A stretch of DNA of 64,000 nucleotides from Sporobolomyces roseus (Eukaryota > Basidiomycota > Microbotryomycetes > Sporidiobolales > Sporidiobolaceae): the NCBI GenBank assembly GCA_016617785.1, contig JADILM010000003.1, positions 248,001 to 312,000 on the forward strand, written 5' to 3'. How positions within the stretch are numbered: position 1 is the stretch's first letter; every line of letters begins with the position of its first letter. This document shows positions 55,613 through 64,000 of this stretch, one piece after another. The position numbers and the translations under genes were made by a program. The notes under the pieces were generated by a model. It worked only from the letters and a program-made list of their open reading frames with translations, did not search any database and was not told where the DNA came from.

Positions 55613-57115
55613 ATGCGACTCTGTTCAGTTGTCGCTCTACTTTCGATCTCTAGTTTCTCTCTGTTCACTCAAGCCATCGCACTCCCTTCAATTAACACTA
55701 TCAGATCTCATTCTCCACCTCATACTTTCCCACTCCCAGTAGTCGTAAGTTCCTCCCATCCTCTAGACTCCCTCCCCCCACTTCTCTTCTTTTGCTCATC
55801 TCTCTCTCTCTCTTACAGATCTGGCATGGGTTAGGAGACAGATTCGATGCACCGGGATTGATAGATCTCAAACAAGACCTCGAATCCCGTCCCAACCTCG
55901 AAGGAATCTTTGTTCATATCGTTAAAATCGGAATGGATGGCGCTTCAGACCAGTCAGTCTCTCTCTCTCCTACTCCCTCTTCCCCTCCCTTTCCCTCGAT
56001 GAATACTGAGGAAGTAAAGGAGAGCGAGCGTAGAAAAGCGACATTCTTCGGAAATGCGAATCAACAGATTGAGTTAGTTTGTCAACAACTACGAGCGATA
56101 CCAGAGATCATGGACGAAAGTCTGAACCCGAGTGGACAGTTTGACGCGATCGGGTTCAGTCAAGGTGGTCAGTTGTTGAGGGGAGTCGTTGAACGATGTG
56201 GTGGGAAAGGAGGATTGAAGGTCAGAAATTTGATCACTCTTGGAAGTCAACATGTGAGTACACTCTACACTCTCTACTACTCTGCACCTTGCCATGATAT
56301 CGACTCTGACCCACTTGTTCGGCTCGATCAGATGGGGATCTCTGCACTCCCTCCTTGTCCTCCCGATTCATCCATTTTCTCCCCTTGTCGACTCATGCAC
56401 CTCTCACTCGTCCACTCGTCCATCTACTCCTCCTACGCACAAAACAATATCATCCCCGCCCAATATTTCCGCAATTATGAGAATTCCGAGGAACTCGATA
56501 AATACTTGAACGGGGAGAGTTTCTTGAGGGATTTGAACAATGAACGAATTGGGGATCGACAGAGTTTATCTCAGGCTGACACAGGGTCAGTGGAGAGGAA
56601 TCAGACTTACCAGGAGAATTTCGAGAGTTTGAATAAATTAGTTTTGTTTAGATTCTCGTGAGTTTCAACTTTCGAGGTTCTTTCTTATTCTACGCTCTCA
56701 GCTGACGCAGACACAACGATTCTTACTCGACAGTGACGATCAAACGGTGATCCCTTCTACCTCAGCACACTTTACTCTTCCCGTCAACGCCTCCTCGTCC
56801 TCCTCTCCAACTTCGAATTATTCACCCCTCCCCCTCTCCTCCCTACCTCTCTATCAAGACGATTACATAGGTCTCCGCACTCTAGATGAGAGGGGTGATC
56901 TAGTTCGAAGAGTGTGCAAAGGGGTTCATATGCAGATTGGTAAGAAATGTTGGGAGCAAGTCGTGTCGTGGTTGGGACCTGTTGGAGATGGGAAGGGAGC
57001 GAGTGAGATTGTTGTTGAGGAGGAGGAAGAGGCGGGATGGAGGGTCAACGAGGAGGGACTGCTGGAGAGGGAAGCATCGAGAAGACCTGTAGGGGAATTC
57101 ATTATTCAGATCTAG
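55613..57115 (+). CDS. Palmitoyl-protein thioesterase (PPT1 family)
   Basis: PPT1 removes palmitate from cysteines of proteins in the lysosome or vacuole. Four exons (55613-55744, 55819-56253, 56332-56657, 56734-57115) give 424 aa. A signal peptide (RLCSVVALLSISSFSLFTQA) starts the protein. The fold begins PLPVVIWHGLGDRFDAPG; the nucleophile is in IGFSQGGQLLRG, then RNLITLGSQHMGISALPPCP, NNIIPAQYFRNYE and the catalytic Asp region LFRFSDDQTVIPSTSAHF, with the His in GVHMQI. All three triad residues appear. Two insertions not seen in animals are visible: a Ser/Pro-rich loop of about 25 residues after GASDQ, and an acidic stretch near the C-terminus (IVVEEEEEAGW). Confidence 0.91.
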
Positions 57116-57425
57116 GCGAAGGGGGGTAATGTGATTCAGGTGTATCGTTCTATTGTGTGTTGTCATTCACTGTAGCAATAGACCCTTTATACAGACTCGC
57201 CTGCAGTTTTCGCTCTTTCGCATCATGCGAAATCAAGCGGATTCGCAAAATCTCTTCTTCCTTTTCCTACGAGCGACTTGTTTCTTCGATGTGCTCTCGT
57301 GTCCTCGAGAGATGTGATGGTTCTTGTGAGAGTGATTGGCGAAGTTTGTCCCAAAGTTGAAAGATGAAACTCTTGTTCTTCTCTCCTCACCTCGCTTCAA
57401 ACCCACCACTAGAGCAGCTTTTTAA
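57116..57425. other. Spacer between PPT1 and RPC25
   Basis: 310 nt between two plus-strand genes containing the PPT1 3' end and the RPC25 promoter; no repeat or RNA gene seen. Confidence 0.45.
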
Positions 57426-58632
57426 ATGTTCACTTATTGTATACAAAAGGTGAGCCATCCCTTCTCGCTCCTCCGCCGTTTGCATTTCTATCAACTGATA
57501 AATTCCTTGATCTCTCTCCTCTCTTCCCACTCTCCAACTCTCTCGCAATAAGGATACGATCAAAGTTGAACCTCGAGATTTCGCTAAACCTCCCGCAGAA
57601 GCCATCAAAGAAGAGATTCATAGACGGTATTCAAACAAAGTTGGTTCAGAATTCCCCCTCTCTCTCTCTTGAAAGCTCTGAGAGATTGATGAAGGTTCGG
57701 GTGGTGAGAGCAATAGGTGATACCTGGTGTAGGGTTATGTATTAGTTTGTTGGATATTCTCAGTTGTACAGAAGGTGCAGTTTTGTATGGAGATGGTTGT
57801 TTTTACTACCAAAGTAACACTCCAATCTCCCTTCCCTCTTCTCCCTGATCGTCGAGCTGATTGAATATGGAATCCTGATCTCAGCGGAATTCAGGCTAAT
57901 CATGTTCAGACCGTATGTCGGAGAAGCGATTTTAGGGAAAGTGAAAGGTCAGAGTCCTGAAGGAATAGTAGGTAAGCCCCCCATTCACTCTCCGTACTAT
58001 CATCATCTCGTCTTGTTGCTGTCGAAGTGAAGAAGCTGACGAGGCAGAGGAATCGGATTTGCGAAACAGTCACATTAGGATTCTTTGATGATATTCTCAT
58101 TCCTCCAAGTCTGTTACCTGATCAATGTGAATTGTAAGTCACCCCACTTTCCTGCATAGCCGCACGACAGTCTGCTGACGACGCGGCCTGATTCGACGCA
58201 ACTCGAACAGTGATGGAGGGACAAGAGAATTCTTCTGGGTTCCGCTCGACGGCGATGGTCAACGATTATCATCAAACGAAATGCATCAAACCGCTTCAGA
58301 TCAACGGCTGACCATCTCGAAGAAGGATTGGGTGAGAATCAGAGTAGAGGAAGAGATTTTCGATGACACGAGCCCTACGACGGGGGCGGCACCGGCGAGT
58401 GGATTGGCGAATGGTGCGATTGCGGGAGCTAGTGGAGAGACAACAGGGAAAGAAGCTGGGAATGCTGCGAAAGGGAAGAGTCCATATAGATTACTCGTGA
58501 GTTTTATGCTTCGTCTCTCCTCTACATTCATTCGCGGGAACTGATTCGCGTTACTTGCTGTAGTGCTCAATGACGGAAGAAGGTACAGGTTGTGTAGATT
58601 GGTGGGCCGACGACGAGGCGATGGCAGAATAG
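57426..58632 (+). CDS. RPC25: RNA polymerase III subunit Rpc25 (RPC8)
   Basis: Rpc25 pairs with Rpc17 as the stalk of RNA polymerase III and is the counterpart of Rpb7. Seven exons give about 212 aa. The tip domain starts MFTYCIQKDTIKVEPRDFAK, with AIKEEIHRRYSNKVIPGVGL and the LLDILSCTEGAVLYGDG segment, then EFRLIMFRPYVGEAILGKVK. The OB-fold half has GIVVTLGFFDDILIPPSLLP and FFWVPLDGDGQRL, and ends CVDWWADDEAMAE. The SNK|VIPGVGLC join fixed the second intron (57638-57718). The C-terminal OB domain carries an Ala/Gly/Thr-rich insertion of about 45 residues (SPTTGAAPASG onward). Confidence 0.93.
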
Positions 58633-58802
58633 AGCGACCTTGTAACCAGGAAATCAAGATCGCACTGCGACACGAGTTTCGATTCATTGAGGAGAGAAGA
58701 GAATCAAGACTAGATACTGAAGTCGAAAGGAACTAATAGAGGTATCGATACTGAAAGAGGGAAATATGGAAAAGGGTTAAGAGAAGATTCTATCGTCGCA
58801 CA
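58633..58802. other. Convergent 3' region of RPC25 and the kinesin
   Basis: 170 nt between two stops, purine-rich on the plus strand. No feature visible. Confidence 0.5.
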
Positions 58803-61800
58803 TCACTCCCAAGAACTCGTTCTCGATCCTCTCCCGCCTTGTTCCATTTCTGCCTTGGTCGGACTCGCGTTCGGACTGTCCCACCCTTCCCTACGTTGAT
58901 CGACTACTTTACTCGCTTGCAAGTTGACGAGATCTTTCGCAATCGTTTTCCTTCGAATGTTGCGTTCTTTGGCAGCGGAAGTACGTTGATGAGGGGAGGA
59001 AGGGAGAGGGGGAGGTCGGTTGTTCGTAGTCCACGATGAAGAAGGCTGAAGCGGAGGTGAAGGCGAGGGTGGAGGGAGAGGGGTTCGAGAAGAGCTGGTC
59101 GACGAGGCGCGAGACAGTGACGAGGAGGAGAAGTTGAGAGTAGGACGAGAATAGTTTCCTGCCGCAGTTGACAACGACATGCGAGAGAAAGGCGATTCGA
59201 GTTTGAGGTTGGCCAGGGGAGTGGGTGGTTGATTCTCGGAGGAGGAAGTCGACGAGTCGAGCTGTGATCTGCTTGTGAGTCGGTCGAGTAAGCGTTGAGC
59301 TGCGAGGTATTTCTGCGAGTGACGGATAAAAGGAGACTGAGTCTTAGCTTGGAGATCGAGTCGAGAGAGTATGAAGGAAAACGAGCGTACCTGTCGCCAG
59401 TCTTCTGCTTTGGCTTCGACTTCTCCCAACTTCAATCTATGCTCTCGAGCTTGAGTCTCCCTGACTTCCTCGGCTCTCGCTGCAGCCGTCGAATCGAGAT
59501 CTCGTTCGATTTTCGCGACTTGAGCGAGAAGCTCACCGTTTCTGACCTGGAGCTCCTTGACTTGCTGTTGTTGACCTTGGGAAAGCTCGCCGCTACTGCT
59601 GCCGGTGGAAGAAGCGAGGATCGATGGTGTAGAAGCGTTCTGAACAGTCGATCTTTGAACTGGAGTTGACGCCTTTGCTCGCATATCGTCCATTCGAGAT
59701 TTGAGCTTGTCGAGACCCGACCTCTGATCCGACTCGTACTTCTTCCGTCTCATCTCGAGGTTCTCGAAAGTTTCGACGGTTCGTTCGAGTTGAGCGACCC
59801 TGTTGACTTTGGCGAGGAGGTCTTCCTTGAGACGGTCGATATCCGCTTGAAGGGCGGCGGTTGCGGCGTCCTTCTCCCGTCGAGTGTGTTCCTCTGCGAG
59901 ATCGTGACGACTTGCTTGAGTTTCAGCCATATCCTCCACCTCTCGAATCCGTCTCTCCGCCTCTCCGACTGACTTCAAGGCCAAGTCTCGCTCCCTCCTG
60001 ACGTCGGATACCTCGTCCAGCGCAGCTTTGAGAGCTTCAGCTTTGGCGGCCGTAACAGCTGCTAGTTCCTGTTTGACTGAAGCGACTTGACGTTCGAAAG
60101 AAGCGATAGTTTCGTCCTTTTTCGAATCTTGCTCGGTTGAGACGGCCTCCTTCTTCGCGATCTGTTGTTCGAGCGACGAGAGGGTGTCTCGAAGGCCGAG
60201 AAGTTGATGGTCCTTGTGCTTGACAACGTCTTGAGCCGAAAGTAACCTCGGCTCCAGGGCTTTCAACGATTCGATAGCGTCCAGAGTAGCTTGGTTCGAG
60301 CGATCGAGCTCGAGTTGTAGACTTGACATCTCGGCGGTTAATCTCGTTCGATCTGCTTCGGCGGTCCTCAGGCTCTCTCTCACCTCTGCCAACTCTTGCT
60401 CCAACTCGCGGATTCGAGATCTGCGATCTTCACTTGCGGAAGCGGACTTGTCGGCGTCCAATCGAACGAGCGAGGAGGATCTTTGAAGTTGTAGGACTTG
60501 AGATCGGAGGGTGACGAGCTCTTCTTCTGCAGCCGAAAGCGATGCGAGCTTCACGTTCGCTTCCTCCAGTTGCCGCTGGAGAGCGAGTGCCTGTGTCGTT
60601 GAAGTAAGTACGAGATCAGCTTTTGAGCTGAGCGAAGATGATCGAGACAGAACGAGAATCGTACCTTTTCCTTCAGAATCTCCTGCTCCTCCTCAGTCCG
60701 CGAGACACTCTCGCCTAGTCCACTTTTCCAGCTCATCTCGCTTCGAAGCGGGGTTCCTAAACCAAGAGCACCCATCTCACTGACCGTTCTCTTACCTCCC
60801 GGACAGTTGAGCGACCTTGATCTCGAAGGACTGAGCATCGATCCCGCGAACGATCCCGATACTCGTCTGGCGTTGGCTTCGAGTGAGGGTCCAGTAAGGA
60901 TGAGAGATTGAGTGTGAGCCAATTGAGAACGAAGTCTCGATAGTTCGAGCTCTTTTTCCGCCAGTGCATCCTCAGCCTAAAACAAACATCAATTTAACAG
61001 GTCAGCAACCTCATCCGAATTCGGGGAGCAGTGTTTGACTCACTTGTTTCCCTTTCCGTTCAGCCTCATCCGCTCGGCGGGCAGCGATATCTCGTTCGCG
61101 AAGAATATTTCCTCCTTCGACGCTTTTGATCTGGTCTCGGAGTTTCTCGACTTGAGCAGCGTATTGCTTGAGCATCATTTGATCCGTTACAAGCTGATCA
61201 TTGCGAGGATTCGTCAATGAGCTGAGGAGGGTGCAATGTCAGAGAAACGCTGACTCACGACACCTCGTTCTGCTTTCGTCACCACCATCTTCGCTCGTTT
61301 CGCAAATTTGAGTGTACTGAGGGTTTCCGTCGCTTGCTCTATATCCGGAGAGATCGTACAGACTACCGCTACTCGCGAGTTGCCGGAGAGCGCAGGTTGT
61401 AGTAATCGAGTAAGTTTCGAATCTCGGTAGGGAATGTGAGCGGTCGAATGATGAGGTTCCGTAAGCTTTCCGATGACAGTGCCGAGGGTGAGAAGGCTGT
61501 GATACGCTCAAACATGGGACAGAGTTAGCTTATATCGAATGAGAAAGGTGAACTAGACGAACGATTTGTTGATGAAACTACCCTCTTTTCGACGTTCTTC
61601 TTGACCCGTTGCAGATTCACTTCCAGCGAGATCGATCAAGTTCTGTGGGACAATGGCACGTTCAGCAAGTCATACCGCTGTGTACTCAGTCCATGCGATG
61701 AAACGGAACTTACGAGTTTGGAGGTTCGCGCCGAGCCATCTTCGTACTTCGACATGCTTTCGATCGTCTGTACAAGCAATGGTCGTCAGTATGATGATGT

Positions 61801-63487
61801 TCGGGGCAGACCCTAGGCGCTCCAATAGTGAGACGAGAGGACGAAACGTACAACGATGAAAACGCAATGACTTCTTGAACTCCTCTCGTTCCAATCGGTT
61901 TGTCCGACCCTTCTCCGCTGTTCTCCCTCTCTCAGCACCTCCAATACTTCTTGAGGCATCGATACCGGTCTCTCTTCGAGATTCTTGACTAATCCTCCTT
62001 CTACGAGTTCTGGTTGACGAGGATTCGGATTTGAGGAAGTGGGAGAGGCGAGTAGATCTCGAAGGTGTTCGTTGTAGATCTCGAGAAAGGACACTCGTAG
62101 CGAATAGGTTCGATCGGTGTTTTGCTAAACCTCAGAACGAATTGTAAGTTCTGCAACTCAGGAGGAAAGAGGGAAGTTGTAACATACTTTGTGAATGTGA
62201 CTGAACAATTCGTCGATAGCAAGCGGAATGATTCCCGGCTCAGTCGAAGAGCCCATCATCGTATGCGTCTTTCCCGATGCCGTTTGACCGTATCTGAAAT
62301 GAGAGGAAAGAGTTCTGCTCTGTTAGATTCGTGCGTTTCGTCAGATCCGAATGGAGAAAGACCCCAAACTCACGCAAAGACGGTACCGTTAAACCCATTC
62401 AGAGCTGCTTTGACGACAGGTCTGATCTTTCTGTCGTAGAGCTTCTCGGTCGGATCTGGCGAAACATGGAGGAGATCGAAGCGGAATTCGTATTCATCGG
62501 AGGTCTTGCCTCCTCGTTTGAGCAGAGTTGGATGTGAAGGAGCGAGTATTAATGTTGACTTTGAAGGGGTGTATTCGTAGATGGGTGCGCTCGGAGCGGA
62601 AGAAGCTTTCGTCGGTCGGACCCTGAGTCAAATCAATCCGTCAGTCTGGTTTGCTTTCGTCCGACTGCTGAAGAGATCGAGACAGACCTCAAGCACACGA
62701 CGACGTTCTCAGTCTTTCCATCTCTTTCTTCTTCCTGTTCCTCTGTCTCTGTCTGCGTTCCTCCGTCCTCCTCTCCCTCGCTTCTTTCGACGATTGATCC
62801 TCTCAATTCCGCTACCATTTCGAAACCCATCCCTCCTCCACCTATCGACGTCAACATTCCTTCTTCTGCAGTCATGAACCCAGCTTCCGTCTCGGTCTCG
62901 GTCTCTGTAGCATTCCCTGTTCTCCTCGTCTTTTTCGGGGTCGACATCGGTCCAAACCCGGGTCTCCTTCTCGGGATCTGATCACCTTCTCGTTCGTGAT
63001 CGTCGTCTGTGGTGTCTCCTGCATTCGAGCAGCTCGCGTCACTCGAACGAGAGGATACCGATTCCTCGCGAGTTCGCATTGATGATCCTCCTCCTCTCCT
63101 GCTGGCCTGACTCGAAATCGATACCGCCGAATTCATGCTCGAGGTAGAGATCGATGAAGATGGTGGCCCAGCTCTTGCGCTCGCTATCGAAGTCCTTAGT
63201 GTTGTCGATCCTCCTCCGGCTCTCTTGATTGGACTCGTTGTCGGTCTCATCCCACTCAGCCTCTTCGTGGGACTAGTTCTACCACCTTCTATCGGACCTA
63301 TAACATTCCTGAAGGTCGGCTGTTGTCCTAGAGTTGTCGTAGGGGGAAAGGGCAAAGTGTTGTTGAGTGAAGGGTTGGGTTTGTTTGGTGAAGTAGAACG
63401 ACTTGAGGCTCGCGAAGTAGGGCGGGAGGAAGATGCTAGAGGTCTACGAGGTGTTGCACTAGGTGTTGAAGGTCTTGACTGGCTCAT
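58803..63487 (-). CDS. Kinesin-7 (CENP-E/Kip2-like) motor protein
   Basis: Kinesin-7 motors walk to microtubule plus ends and act in nuclear positioning or chromosome alignment. An N-terminal Ser/Thr/Arg-rich extension of about 275 residues precedes the motor, which starts [11 protein letters not shown]. The P-loop is [14 protein letters not shown] (about 62253-62294), then [31 protein letters not shown], switch I NERSSRSH, and switch [11 protein letters not shown] (about 61617-61643), with [12 protein letters not shown] and [18 protein letters not shown] blocks before the neck. Behind the motor lies a long coiled coil rich in Glu, Arg and Leu heptads, then a Ser/Pro-rich tail ending SSWE. 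About ten exons. The class call rests on GQTASGKT and EPGIIPLAI, and is less certain than the kinesin call. Confidence 0.88.
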
Positions 63488-63816
63488 TGAAAGTGCATAG
63501 ATTGTGGAAGTGAGGAAGGGAAGAGGAAACGCGAAGAATTTCCTTCTCCCATCTTCCCGATTTCACAAAAGATAGTTCTGTCATCTCGCGGACATCAATC
63601 ATTGGGTACGATCCACTGCAGAGAGGTTGCGATCATCGCAGGCGCAAAATTCGATTACTGAAAAATTCGTTCAGATTTCGCTACTCTCAGCGATAGGCAA
63701 TGCGACGATACCGAGAATCTCACGATAGCAAGGTAGCGCGATCGAAGCAAGGGAGAGGTAGAAGCGGCCAGTATCTGAGCGATACATCGTCGGATTGCAT
63801 CGCTTTTCGTTCAGAA
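63488..63816. promoter_or_regulatory. Kinesin upstream region and LST8 3' region
   Basis: 329 nt between two minus-strand genes. It is relatively CGA/TCG-rich and has no coding signal I recognise. Confidence 0.45.
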
Positions 63817-64000
63817 TTAGGAAGAACTATCGTTAAGCGCGACACAAACACACGCCTTGTGATGCGCCGAGTACTGCGAAGGAAATAGGACATCAGTTGA
63901 GCGTACGGAGACAAGCGAATATGCGAGTCGTGTCCCCTCGAAGTGCAGACTTACCTGCCGAACCGTCGTCCCGCTCGCCAATTCCCATAATCGAGCAGTA
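63817..64000 (-). CDS. LST8: LST8, TOR complex WD40 subunit (C-terminus only)
   Basis: Lst8 stabilises the kinase domain of TOR in both TORC1 and TORC2. Only the last ~34 residues are present: TARLWELASGTTVRQYSAHH followed by KACVCVALNDSSS and stop at 63817-63819. The pattern ...ARLW...G...RQY.GHHKACVCVALND is the last WD repeat of fungal and animal Lst8. One intron (63874-63954) splits it, and both possible readings were tested; only this one continues the WD repeat. The gene runs off the right edge, so its start and first six repeats are outside the window. Confidence 0.88.
   Translation of the reverse strand, partial: TARLWELASGTTVRQVSLHFEGTRLAYSLVSVRSTDVLFPSQYSAHHKACVCVALNDSSS

Noticed and set aside
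58839..61816. Plus-strand frames across the kinesin gene
   Set aside because: Shadows of the minus-strand coiled-coil and motor coding sequence.

Overview
The window is nuclear DNA of a basidiomycete fungus, most likely a yeast-type lineage such as Tremellomycetes; the placement is inferred from gene content and intron style, not from a marker. Almost every gene is broken by short introns, mostly 50-90 nt, with GT-AG borders and gctgac/ctaac-like branch sites. Arg is often CGA and the tetramer TCGA is strikingly common in genes. There are no operons. Genes lie on both strands, often as tight divergent or convergent pairs.

Layout. The left edge holds the 3' part of a CSN12/PCID2-like PCI-domain gene (63-1998), followed by a 7.6 kb stretch with no recognisable gene (1999-9590). 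From 9.6 to 31.2 kb is a dense block of gene-expression genes: PAT1 (mRNA decapping), NC2-alpha, TFIIS, a WOPR-domain (Gti1/Pac2) regulator, NOC1/MAK21 (60S assembly), SmD2 and pinin (splicing), the succinate-fumarate carrier, a kappa-class GST ending in a peroxisomal signal, and TRM10 (tRNA m1G9/m1A9-type methyltransferase).

From 31.6 to 52.6 kb there are an unknown small protein, a KRE9/KNH-like GPI protein, an Apd1/Aim32-type [2Fe-2S] protein, an AA11-like copper monooxygenase with a C-terminal module, a RhoGEF, a SHB17-like phosphatase, RPL43, ornithine decarboxylase, a Gfd2/YDR514C-like DEDD exonuclease and two tandem membrane-anchored GH16 glucanases. From 52.6 kb to the end come IRC3 (mitochondrial helicase), palmitoyl-protein thioesterase, RPC25 (Pol III), a kinesin-7 and the C-terminus of LST8 (TOR complexes).

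Themes. Two divergent pairs join genes of the same process: NC2-alpha/TFIIS in transcription and SmD2/pinin in splicing. Four secreted or membrane cell-wall proteins (KRE9-like, AA11-like, two GH16) lie within 20 kb. The most unusual stretch is about 4.3-8.8 kb, which is gene-free and strongly CpG-poor compared with the genes, as expected of a decayed or methylated element. I found no clear transposon, centromere signature or new system in it. Exon coordinates were read by hand from splice sites and reading-frame continuity. The gene outer bounds are more reliable than any single splice junction.
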